From TMED13 sp042090305 (lineage in GTDB: Bacteria; Pseudomonadota; Alphaproteobacteria; Methylaequorales; Methylaequoraceae), in contig JBELJQ010000011.1 in assembly GCA_042090305.1 (NCBI GenBank), positions 1 through 51,158 of the forward strand: a stretch of 51,158 nt of DNA. The letters run 5' to 3'. Made by a program: the position numbers and the translations under genes. Shown here in pieces: positions 41,633 to 49,999 of the stretch; position 1 is the first letter of the stretch, and each line of letters begins with the position of its first letter. The notes beneath the pieces are model-generated. The model made no database searches. It was given only the letters and a program-made list of their open reading frames with translations, and was not told the DNA's origin.

Positions 41633-43034
41633 CTTTTTTTAAATCCTTTTTTACTTGATATGATAAAAAATATAAACCTATGATGTTTGGAATTGACATA
41701 GCAAAAATCATAGAGTCAGAGAAATTTATAACACTTTCAAGATTCATTGATGTGCCGATAATGGTAAAAGTTAAGAAAATTATTTTATATGAGTATCGAC
41801 TGAAGCCAGTCATCCCGAATAAATATGTCCAACATCTTAAACCATAATATGACCAAGTTATAAGTGTTGATAAGGCAAAAAGAGTGATAGCTACTGCTAA
41901 AATTATTGGAAACCATGGGAAAACTGTCTCAAATGCTCTCGACGTCAATTCTACTCCTTGTATAGTTTCTGAATTATTTCCTACCCCGGTAATTATGATT
42001 ACCAAAGCAGTCATTGAACAAACAAATATTGTGTCTATGACAGGTGATAATAAGGACATAAACCCGGTGTTGAGATAATTATTACTTTTAGCAGCAGCAT
42101 ATGCAATTGGTGCAGAACCAATCCCAGATTCATTTGAAAAAACTGCTCTTTTTACTCCCGCTATTAATGAACCTAGAAAACCACCAATAGTTGCATCTAC
42201 ATTAAAAGCACTTGAAAAGATAATAGAAATTGTATCTGGTAAAACTTTAAAATTTGTAATAATAATAAACAAACAAGCAGTAACATAAATTATCGCCATT
42301 AATGGAACTAACTTCTCTGTCACCTTTCCTATAGATTTTATTCCTCCAATAATAATACTTCCTGCCACAAGAGCAAAAATGATTCCACCTAACCAACCTT
42401 TCTCAAAAAAGAAACTGTTTTCTCCTCCTGTTGCTTCTACAACTTGCTGAAAAGCCTGATTAGCTTGAAACATATTACCTCCACCAAAAGAACCACCTAC
42501 GCAACAGACTGCAAATATTAGTGCAAGTAACTTACCTAATAATCTATAACCTCGCTCTTCCATACCTCTAGATAAATATCGTATAGCACCTCCAGAAACA
42601 GTACCGTCACTATGAATGATTCTGTATTTATGCCCAAGACTCACCTCAACGAACTTTAATGTCATTCCAAAAAATGCTGTTATTATCATCCAAATCATTG
42701 CTCCTGGACCCCCTATTGAGATTGCAACAGCTACACCGGCAATATTTCCCAGCCCAATTGTTCCAGACATCGCTGCAGTAAATGATTGAAAATGAGTTAC
42801 TTCTCCAAGATCCGTTGGCTTATCAAACTTTCCTCTTGCTACCTCAATCGCTCTTTTAAAAAACCTGATATTTAAGAAATTGAAATAAATTGTAAAATAT
42901 AAACTTGCAAACACAAGCCACAATACAATGTAGGGAACTTCCGCATCAAAGAAGTTGAAACTCCCAAAAATTATTCTAGTAATCGCTTCAGAAAAGGGTT
43001 GAAAGAATGACTCTATTGTTTCATCGATATTCAT
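41619..43034 (-). CDS. Sodium:alanine/glycine symporter (AGCS family)
   Basis: Inner-membrane Na+-coupled carrier for alanine and/or glycine. The 471 residues form about 10-11 helices and show the family signature GTIGLGNIAGVAVAISIGGP near 90-109, GAMIWMIITAFFGMTLKFVE, and SNESGIGSAPIAYAAAKSN near 300-318. ATG 43034 is preferred over the TTG five codons upstream. Neither has a Shine-Dalgarno. It lies upstream of rpiB and glyA on the same strand, so glycine taken up here could feed serine hydroxymethyltransferase; that is inference. Confidence 0.9.
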   Translation of the reverse strand: MNIDETIESFFQPFSEAITRIIFGSFNFFDAEVPYIVLWLVFASLYFTIYFNFLNIRFFKRAIEVARGKFDKPTDLGEVTHFQSFTAAMSGTIGLGNIAGVAVAISIGGPGAMIWMIITAFFGMTLKFVEVSLGHKYRIIHSDGTVSGGAIRYLSRGMEERGYRLLGKLLALIFAVCCVGGSFGGGNMFQANQAFQQVVEATGGENSFFFEKGWLGGIIFALVAGSIIIGGIKSIGKVTEKLVPLMAIIYVTACLFIIITNFKVLPDTISIIFSSAFNVDATIGGFLGSLIAGVKRAVFSNESGIGSAPIAYAAAKSNNYLNTGFMSLLSPVIDTIFVCSMTALVIIITGVGNNSETIQGVELTSRAFETVFPWFPIILAVAITLFALSTLITWSYYGLRCWTYLFGMTGFSRYSYKIIFLTFTIIGTSMNLESVINFSDSMIFAMSIPNIIGLYFLSYQVKKDLKKVVKE

Positions 43035-43074
43035 TTTAACAGTATACAAAGTTTATTCTAAATTAAAAAATTAT

Positions 43075-44376
43075 TTACTGTAAAATTTCATTCAGTTTTT
43101 CATAACATTTCAATAATGTTGATTTTTTAATACAAAATGGAGGCATTAAATAAATTGTATTCCCTATGGGTCGCAATAAAAGTCCATTATTCAAAAAAAT
43201 TGCTTTCAATTTCTCACCATCATGAGATCCGTATTTGGCATTGATTTCATTAAAGTCAAATGCAGCAATACTACCAAGAATTCTTACTTTTGAAATTTTA
43301 CAATGTTTCGATAGTTCTAACATACAAACTTTATGAATTTTATTAATAGATTTAATTTTCTCAAAAGTTTTATCTTTATCGTAAAGGTCTAGAGATGCTA
43401 ATGCTGCTGAACATGCCACTGGATTTGCTGTAAAAGTATGGCCATGAAGAAATGTCTTTTTGAAATCATTATTAACGAACTCATCATGTATTCTTTTATC
43501 AAAAATTGTAGCGGCTAAGGGAATATAACCTCCTGTTAATGATTTTGCTAAGCAAACAATATCTGGATTTTCTTTTAGGTGGTTTAATGCAAACATTTTA
43601 CCTGTTCTACCAAAACCAGTCATGACCTCGTCAAAAATTATAATTATGCCTTCATGCCTAAACATTCTTAATAATTTATCAAGATAACTGGGTCTACACA
43701 TCTTCATTCCGCCAGCTCCCTGAATCAAGGGTTCGAGGATGACTGCTGCGATTTGTTCCTTGTTTTTTTTGATGATCTGTTGAGCTTGATCTAATGATTG
43801 TTTTTCACATTCCTCAATCTGATTATTACCATTCCAGTTTTCAGGAAAGTCAAAAAAAAACGACTCATTAACCAAATCTTTGAATGGTTCGTAAAAACCT
43901 GAAGAAAATCCAACCGACATAGCTCCAAAAGTATCGCCATGATATCCTCCTTTAAAGGCCATAAATTTTTGTTTACTTTTTTCACCTCTATTATGCCAGT
44001 ATTGAATCGCAACTTTCATAGCAATTTCAACTGACGTTGAACCATTATCTGAAAAAAAAACCTTATTAATTTTTCTTGGAAGAAGGGCTACTAATTTCTC
44101 TGCCAACTCAACTGCAGGTCTATGAGTAAATCCAGCAAAAAGAACTTGTTCAATCATTTTTGTTTGTTCGTAAATTTTTTCTATGATCTCTTTTCTTGAA
44201 TGTCCATGAGTATTAACCCACCATGATGAAATTAGATCTACATACTCATTTCCATCAATGTCGTAAATATTTTCGTTTTTTGCTGATTTTATTACTATTG
44301 GGGGCTTAGAAATCTTTAATTGAGTAAATGGATGCCAAATATACTTTTTATCTTTATTTAAAATTTGATTTTTCAT
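43075..44376 (-). CDS. bioA: Adenosylmethionine-8-amino-7-oxononanoate aminotransferase
   Basis: Converts KAPA to DAPA in biotin synthesis with SAM as amino donor. The 433 residues of this class III aminotransferase show IWHPFTQL near the start, SSWWVNTHGHS near 50-60, DNGSTSVEIAMKVAIQYW near 110, IFDEVMTGFGRTGKMF near 245-260 and the PLP lysine in CLAKSLTGG (about 277). It starts one base after the bioD stop and ends the biotin cluster bioF-esterase-bioC-bioD-bioA. Confidence 0.97.
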   Translation of the reverse strand: MKNQILNKDKKYIWHPFTQLKISKPPIVIKSAKNENIYDIDGNEYVDLISSWWVNTHGHSRKEIIEKIYEQTKMIEQVLFAGFTHRPAVELAEKLVALLPRKINKVFFSDNGSTSVEIAMKVAIQYWHNRGEKSKQKFMAFKGGYHGDTFGAMSVGFSSGFYEPFKDLVNESFFFDFPENWNGNNQIEECEKQSLDQAQQIIKKNKEQIAAVILEPLIQGAGGMKMCRPSYLDKLLRMFRHEGIIIIFDEVMTGFGRTGKMFALNHLKENPDIVCLAKSLTGGYIPLAATIFDKRIHDEFVNNDFKKTFLHGHTFTANPVACSAALASLDLYDKDKTFEKIKSINKIHKVCMLELSKHCKISKVRILGSIAAFDFNEINAKYGSHDGEKLKAIFLNNGLLLRPIGNTIYLMPPFCIKKSTLLKCYEKLNEILQ

Positions 44377-44377
44377 A

Positions 44378-45016
44378 TTAATCTTTGAAGCTAAAATTAT
44401 TCATCAAATCATTCAAGTTCTTAAGAGTAAGATTTTGAATGAAAGGTATATTACCTAATACATTAATTTTTTTACCATAAATTTTTTTACCAAAATTTAA
44501 AATTGTATTCAAAGTTTCATGGTTTGTTTTGCCATTAAAAACTAAACCAGCAAGATTTATTTTTTTTTCCTTTAAAATTTGAAGTGACATTAGTGTATGA
44601 TTTATAGTACCTAATTCTGTTTTACAAACAAGGATTACTGGCAACTCAAATAAAAGAGGTAGATCACTCACGAATAGGCTTTCATTTATAGGCACTTGCA
44701 ATCCCCCTGCCCCTTCAACAATTACTCTCTTCTCAATATTGTTAAGTTTTTTAAAATTTAGCTGATCTACTTTTATATTTTCCTTTTTTGATGCAATATT
44801 GGGGCTTAATGCGTTTTTGAACCTATAGGATTCCTCAATAATAGTTGGTTTATCACATAACTTTTTTATTATATCAGAGTCAGTGTTGCCGTTTAAATCA
44901 ACTCCACACTGAATAGGTTTATAGTATACAGCATTAAATTTATTTACAAGTATGGCTGATACGATTGTTTTACCAACATCTGTATCTGTTCCTGTTATAA
45001 AGAAGCCTTTATTCAT
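44378..45016 (-). CDS. bioD: Dethiobiotin synthetase
   Basis: ATP-dependent carboxylation of DAPA to dethiobiotin. The 212 residues have the P-loop GTDTDVGKT (9-17), YYKPIQCGVD near 30-39, the second conserved motif VEGAGGLQVPI near 100-110, and LPVILVCKTELGTINHTLMS (about 122-141). It overlaps bioC by 8 bases. BioB, which would complete the pathway, is not in the window. Confidence 0.95.
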   Translation of the reverse strand: MNKGFFITGTDTDVGKTIVSAILVNKFNAVYYKPIQCGVDLNGNTDSDIIKKLCDKPTIIEESYRFKNALSPNIASKKENIKVDQLNFKKLNNIEKRVIVEGAGGLQVPINESLFVSDLPLLFELPVILVCKTELGTINHTLMSLQILKEKKINLAGLVFNGKTNHETLNTILNFGKKIYGKKINVLGNIPFIQNLTLKNLNDLMNNFSFKD

Positions 45017-45758
45017 TTTTTTTTCTTATTTTATAGAAACTTATATTGTAATTCATCGTTTCTTTATTTTTTAATTTTCTAAGTCTAAATAAATTATTTA
45101 AGTTTATTGAGTTGTTGCTAATACCTGCTCCAATACCTTTTAACTTTTTTAAAAAATCAAGTGGTGAATCAAACTCCTCATAAAATATTTCTTCAAAGAA
45201 ATTACAATTAAAATTCTTATCCAGTTTTTTAAGAATTACTTCATGTCTTGGAAAACTATTAATAAGATTATCAAGTTTATTTTGTTTAAAAAAATCAAAG
45301 CTATTAGAATTTGGAATTGAGAATATGAAAAATGAACCAGGTTTCATGCAAAAGGTAATTTTTTTAAATAATTTTTCAAAAGAAGATGACCAATGTAGTG
45401 CCATGTTAGAAATTATAAAATCGTAACTACTAAAGTTATCGAAATAGTCAAAATCAATAACTTGTTGGGATAAATTATTGTGCTGAACCTTACGTTTAGC
45501 TATATTCAGCATGCTAACGGAAATATCTACAAGATGTATTTCGTCAAATTTTATTTTTTTACTAAGAATATTTGAAAGTTCAGCAGTTCCACAACCTAGT
45601 TCGAGAAGTTTTATTTTTTTTTCACATGAACTATGCTTAACATTACCAATATAGTCCAATAGTTTTTTTAAAATTTGTTTTTGAATGAATGTGTTTTCAT
45701 CATATCGAGAAGCATGAACATCAAACGATTTCTTGAGTTTTTTTTTATCTATCAACAT
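45009..45758 (-). CDS. bioC: Malonyl-ACP O-methyltransferase BioC
   Basis: SAM-dependent methyltransferase that masks malonyl-ACP so the fatty-acid machinery can build pimeloyl-ACP. The 249 residues show FDVHASRYDENTFIQKQI near 12-29, the SAM motif LLELGCGTAELS near 49-60, VDISVSMLNIAKRK, and NMALHWSSS, all typical of BioC. It overlaps the esterase-like gene by 14 bases and bioD by 8. It is lysine/asparagine-rich, as are its neighbours. Confidence 0.9.
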   Translation of the reverse strand: MLIDKKKLKKSFDVHASRYDENTFIQKQILKKLLDYIGNVKHSSCEKKIKLLELGCGTAELSNILSKKIKFDEIHLVDISVSMLNIAKRKVQHNNLSQQVIDFDYFDNFSSYDFIISNMALHWSSSFEKLFKKITFCMKPGSFFIFSIPNSNSFDFFKQNKLDNLINSFPRHEVILKKLDKNFNCNFFEEIFYEEFDSPLDFLKKLKGIGAGISNNSINLNNLFRLRKLKNKETMNYNISFYKIRKKNE

Positions 45759-46425
45759 AAATAGTTTTTATAAACTTTTTTATAAAATTCAAAGTTTTTT
45801 TTGGTTGATTCATTGGAAATAGATGATCCTTATTTTTAATAAATTCGATCTCATGATTTTCTTTTTTTAGTTTTTGGATTTTTTCTTCAGATGGAGTGAA
45901 TATAGGATCATCAATTATATAATATGACATAATCTTAAACTTTATTTTAAAAAATTCTCTTTCTAGTTTATCTTCATATAAATAGTTGAGGGAATTTAGA
46001 AGGTTTTCAAAATTTATTGATGATTTATTAAATTTTAAATTACACTTTGAATAAAAATCTTGAAGGACTTTCTCCGGATTATTTTTAAAATTTTTAATCA
46101 TTTTTTTAAGAAGAGTTTTTTTTTTTTTGGACTCAACTTGATATGCTGTAAAGTCTGGAGAGCCAAATAAATTGATTAATCCTTCACATTCAATTTTATT
46201 TTTTAAAAACCAGTGCAGACCGTATGAATGCGTTATAACTATAGTTTTTTTTGTTGTTCTCGATTTAAAAATTTCACCCTTTCCTTTGGAAAAAAAATTT
46301 AAATCTATGCAGAAAACTGATGAACAGAAATTTTCTTTAATAATTAAATTGGTAATATTTTGCCAAATTAATTTATCAAATCCCCAACCATGAATAAATA
46401 TAAAATCAAAACTATTATTTTTCAT
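45745..46425 (-). CDS. BioH-like alpha/beta hydrolase, predicted pimeloyl-ACP methyl ester esterase
   Basis: The 226 residues have an alpha/beta-hydrolase layout: IHGWGFDKLIWQ (11-22) resembles the oxyanion loop of BioH, the nucleophile elbow is THSYG with Ser67, an acidic residue follows in YIIDDP (about 172), and His201 is in KDHLFP. The first glycine of the usual GxSxG is Thr. Overall similarity to E. coli BioH is low, and I assign the role mainly from its position between bioF (ATGA overlap) and bioC, where a pimeloyl-ACP methyl ester esterase is needed. BioG, BioJ and BioK are other non-homologous or distant options. Confidence 0.72.
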   Translation of the reverse strand: MKNNSFDFIFIHGWGFDKLIWQNITNLIIKENFCSSVFCIDLNFFSKGKGEIFKSRTTKKTIVITHSYGLHWFLKNKIECEGLINLFGSPDFTAYQVESKKKKTLLKKMIKNFKNNPEKVLQDFYSKCNLKFNKSSINFENLLNSLNYLYEDKLEREFFKIKFKIMSYYIIDDPIFTPSEEKIQKLKKENHEIEFIKNKDHLFPMNQPKKTLNFIKKFIKTIYVDR

Positions 46426-47597
46426 TTGTAGTGTTTGAAGGCTGCCATAACATTTAAAAAATTTTTAATAGTATCCTTAGTGATCAGTGCTGTTAGAGAC
46501 ATTCTTAATCTAGCAAAGTTTTTGGGGACAGTAGGATGACGAATTGATTTGATGTAAAAATTATTTTTTTCTAGAGTTTTCTTTAGAACTTCACATGCTT
46601 CAAACTTACCTAGTATCACTGGAATGATGTAAGATGAACTATTGCCAGTATTAAATCCAAATTTATTTAAATTATTAATAACAAAATTACTATTATCTAT
46701 TAATTGTTTTCGTAATTTGTTAATTTTTGGAAATAATTTTAAAGATGCACTAACAGCACCTATAACAGATGGTGGCAAGGCTGTAGAATAAATTAAACCA
46801 GGACATTTATCTACTAGTAAGTCATAAAAGAACTTTGAACATGAGATAAAAGCACCGTAACTTCCAACTGCTTTACTGAAAGTACCAACGACAATTTCCT
46901 TTTCTAATTTTTGACCTTTAGTGGCAAAACCAAATCCATTTTCACCGTACACACCAAAAGAATGTGCATCATCTAGATATAAAATACAATTATATTTTTT
47001 GGATAAAAATCTAATTCCCTCAAGATCAACAAAATCTCCATCCATACTAAATAATGTTTCGCTCACTATCATTTTATTTGATTTTTTTTCTACTTTTTTT
47101 AATAAAAACTCTAGATGATCTAAATCTAAATGGTTGTATCTATAAATTTTTTGATTAGTAAGCAAGTTGCCGTAGTTGATACTTGCATGATTTAATTTAT
47201 CAGAAAATATATAAAATTTACTTTTATTACCTACAGTATTGCCTGTTATTGCTGGTATTACCGTTGAGTTTAATAAAAAACCATTACCCAACACTAATGT
47301 TTTTTCGTGTTTTACATTGAAGCTTAATATCTTTTCTAGATCTAATAATTTCTCAAAATTACCGGTTATTAATCTTGAAGATGATAATGAGCTTCCGTAC
47401 AACTTGGTCCATTTAATGGACTCCTTAATAATACTTTGATGCCTAGACAGTCCTAGATAATCATTAGTTGAGAGATTAATTAAATTTTTACCTTTAATTA
47501 TTATTTCTTGATCCTTTGTTTTTTTTCTTTTAATTGGAAAGCTTACTGATATAAGCTTTCTAAGAACTTTTTTATTATTTGTAATTAATTTCGTCAC
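46422..47597 (-). CDS. bioF: 8-amino-7-oxononanoate synthase
   Basis: PLP enzyme that joins pimeloyl-ACP (or CoA) with alanine to give KAPA. The 391 residues show STNDYLGLSRH near 43-53, GSSLSSSRLITGNFEKLLDL (about 70-89), LYLDDAHSFGVYGENGFG near 205-222 and the PLP lysine in GTFSKAVGSYGAF (about 242). The start is GTG 47597; there is no alternative and no clear Shine-Dalgarno. It is first in the biotin cluster and divergent from metY across 45 bases. Confidence 0.95.
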   Translation of the reverse strand: MTKLITNNKKVLRKLISVSFPIKRKKTKDQEIIIKGKNLINLSTNDYLGLSRHQSIIKESIKWTKLYGSSLSSSRLITGNFEKLLDLEKILSFNVKHEKTLVLGNGFLLNSTVIPAITGNTVGNKSKFYIFSDKLNHASINYGNLLTNQKIYRYNHLDLDHLEFLLKKVEKKSNKMIVSETLFSMDGDFVDLEGIRFLSKKYNCILYLDDAHSFGVYGENGFGFATKGQKLEKEIVVGTFSKAVGSYGAFISCSKFFYDLLVDKCPGLIYSTALPPSVIGAVSASLKLFPKINKLRKQLIDNSNFVINNLNKFGFNTGNSSSYIIPVILGKFEACEVLKKTLEKNNFYIKSIRHPTVPKNFARLRMSLTALITKDTIKNFLNVMAAFKHYK

Positions 47598-47642
47598 GGT
47601 TTAATATACAATATAGTATTTAACAATAGAAAAGAAAAAATA

Positions 47643-48920
47643 ATGAAAGACGAAACAATTGTATTACACCACGGTCATAGAAGAGACGAGTCTACTACTT
47701 CAGTAACCGTTCCAATATACCAGACCACATCTTATCAGTTTAATAGCACTGAACATGCATCCAACCTTTTTTCTCTGAAAGAGTTAGGAAATATCTATTC
47801 GAGAATAATGAACCCTACTTGCTCTGTTTTAGAAGAAAGAATAACTAAAATGGAAGGTGGCGCAGCTGGGATGGCACTTAGCTCAGGACAAGCAGCGTCG
47901 GCATTCTCGATTCAAAACATTTGTCACGCAGGTGATAATTTCGTGAGTTCAACAGATTTATATGGTGGTACTTGGAATCTTTTTTCAAATACTTTAAAGG
48001 AAATGGGAATCGAGTGCAGGTTTGTAGATCCAACAAAACCTGAGCAATTTGAAAATGCAATTGATGATAAAACAAAATGTATTTATGCAGAAACACTTCC
48101 AAATCCTAAACTTAATGTGTTTCCAATAAACGAAGTTTCAAAGATAGGTAATAACAAAAAAATTCCCTTAATAGTTGATAACACGGCTGCCCCTTTTATC
48201 TGCAAACCATTAAAACATGGAGCAAATATTGTTGTCTACTCAACCACAAAATATATTGGTGGTCATGGTCTTTCTATTGGAGGGTTAATAATTGATGGTG
48301 GTAATTTTGATTGGGAGTCCGCTGGAGATAAATTTCCAATGATGAACAAACCAGATCCAAGTTATCATGGAGCAATTTGGTCTCAAGCTGCAAAACCACT
48401 AGGTCCAATTGCCTATATTTTAAGAGCAAGAGTAATTTTGTTAAGAGATTTAGGTTCATCTATGAGCCCATTCAACGCCTTTACCTTTATTCAAGGTTTA
48501 GAAACACTTCCGTTAAGAATGGAAAGACATTGCCAGAATGCTGGCAAAGTTGCAGACTATCTCTCTAAGCATGAGAAAATTCAAAAAGTGATATATCCTG
48601 GGCTAATGCAAGGAGTTCACGGTGAAAGGGCAAGTAAATATTTGGAAAAAGGTTATGGATCTTTACTTGGTTTTGAACTTAAAGATGGAGAAGACGCAGG
48701 TAAGAAATTTATAGACAATCTTGAGCTTCTTTATCATGTTGCAAACATTGGTGATGCAAGATCATTAGCAATACATCCAGCTTCAACTACACACTCACAA
48801 CTCTCACCCGAAGAACAATTATCTTCAGGCGTTACTCCCGGTTATGTAAGATTATCAATAGGGATAGAACACATAGACGATATAATCAATGATATTCAAC
48901 AGTCTTTAGATAAAACTTGA
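47643..48920 (+). CDS. metY: O-acetylhomoserine aminocarboxypropyltransferase (sulfhydrylase) family enzyme
   Basis: Cys/Met-metabolism PLP enzyme. The 425 residues include VPIYQTTSYQFNSTEHAS near 24-41, YSRIMNPTCSVLEERI near 51-66, and the PLP lysine in VVYSTTKYIGGHG (about 203). The insert FPMMNKPDPSYHG and the final HPASTTHSQLSPEEQLSSG match O-acetylhomoserine sulfhydrylase (MetY), which makes homocysteine directly from sulfide. Methionine gamma-lyase is a close relative and not fully excluded. Hom in this window makes its precursor. HemB follows 18 bases downstream. Confidence 0.88.
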   Translation: MKDETIVLHHGHRRDESTTSVTVPIYQTTSYQFNSTEHASNLFSLKELGNIYSRIMNPTCSVLEERITKMEGGAAGMALSSGQAASAFSIQNICHAGDNFVSSTDLYGGTWNLFSNTLKEMGIECRFVDPTKPEQFENAIDDKTKCIYAETLPNPKLNVFPINEVSKIGNNKKIPLIVDNTAAPFICKPLKHGANIVVYSTTKYIGGHGLSIGGLIIDGGNFDWESAGDKFPMMNKPDPSYHGAIWSQAAKPLGPIAYILRARVILLRDLGSSMSPFNAFTFIQGLETLPLRMERHCQNAGKVADYLSKHEKIQKVIYPGLMQGVHGERASKYLEKGYGSLLGFELKDGEDAGKKFIDNLELLYHVANIGDARSLAIHPASTTHSQLSPEEQLSSGVTPGYVRLSIGIEHIDDIINDIQQSLDKT

Positions 48921-48938
48921 GTTGTTTAATATTCAATT

Positions 48939-49922
48939 ATGAGTTTTCCAAATCATAGAGGAAGAAGGCTTAGAAGCAATCAACCCTTCATAGATTCTTT
49001 AGCAGAAACTTCAATTAGTGCTAAAAACCTTGTTATGCCATATTTTATTCAAGAAACAAATAAAGATCTACAAATTAAAAGTATGTCTGGAATGGCTAGG
49101 TTTACCGAAAAAGGTATAATGGAAGAAGTTTCAGTTTTACAAGATTTAAACATTAATATGGTTGCACTATTTCCTGTGATTCCAAATGAAAAAAAAACAC
49201 CCCACGCTAAAGAATCTTTAAATAGTAACAACTTGATTTGTAGGGTGTTAAGGAAACTTAAAAAAAAATTCCCAAAACTTATTATTATTTGTGATGTGGC
49301 CTTGGATGCATATACATTAAGTGGTCATGATGGAATACTAAATAACAAAAATGAAATTGATAACGACAAAACCATAAAAATCTTATCAAATATGGCTGTT
49401 AATTTTGCAAAAAATGGTTGTGATATCTTAGCACCGAGTGACATGATGGATGGAAGAGTAAAGTTAATAAGAGAGGAACTTGAGAAAAAAGGATTAGTAA
49501 ATAAATGTATATTGTCATACTCATCAAAATTTTCTTCTAACCTCTACACACCATTTCGAGATGCTTTAGGAAGCTCAAAAAATCTTGGAAATTCAAACAA
49601 ATCTTCATATCAAATTGACTTTAGAAATAGGAGAGAAGCAATAAAGGAATCATTAGAAGATATAGAAGAAGGCGCTGATATAATTATGGTCAAACCTGCT
49701 GGATATTATTTAGATATTGTTAGAGAAATTAAAAATCAAACACTAGTTCCAATTGCTGCCTATCAAGTAAGTGGAGAATATTCAATGATTAAATATTTAT
49801 CTGATAAACAATTTTTCAATTACAGAGATCTAGTTCTCGAAAGTCTTTACTGTATTAAAAGAGCTGGAGCTGATATTATTTTTACTTATTTTGCTAAAGA
49901 AGTTGCGAAATGGTTAAAATAA
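48939..49922 (+). CDS. hemB: Delta-aminolevulinic acid dehydratase (porphobilinogen synthase)
   Basis: Condenses two aminolevulinates to porphobilinogen for heme and other tetrapyrroles. The 327 residues have the two Schiff-base lysines in SYSSKFSSN (about 197) and IMVKPAGYY (about 251), and LFPVIP near 75. The metal-site stretch CDVALDAYTLSGHDG (about 118-132) has aspartates where zinc enzymes have cysteines, so it is the magnesium-type enzyme common in Alphaproteobacteria. It follows metY closely and may share its transcript. Confidence 0.95.
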   Translation: MSFPNHRGRRLRSNQPFIDSLAETSISAKNLVMPYFIQETNKDLQIKSMSGMARFTEKGIMEEVSVLQDLNINMVALFPVIPNEKKTPHAKESLNSNNLICRVLRKLKKKFPKLIIICDVALDAYTLSGHDGILNNKNEIDNDKTIKILSNMAVNFAKNGCDILAPSDMMDGRVKLIREELEKKGLVNKCILSYSSKFSSNLYTPFRDALGSSKNLGNSNKSSYQIDFRNRREAIKESLEDIEEGADIIMVKPAGYYLDIVREIKNQTLVPIAAYQVSGEYSMIKYLSDKQFFNYRDLVLESLYCIKRAGADIIFTYFAKEVAKWLK

Positions 49923-49999
49923 TAAAATCATAATGAACTTGATTTTTGAAAATTATAGGATTAAAAAAAAGATAATATCACACAAATTAGGAGAATATA

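Noticed and set aside
47598..47642. BirA- or BioR-type operator between bioF and metY
   Set aside because: The 45-base gap is AT-rich with TATA-like stretches, but I found no convincing BioR palindrome or BirA site.
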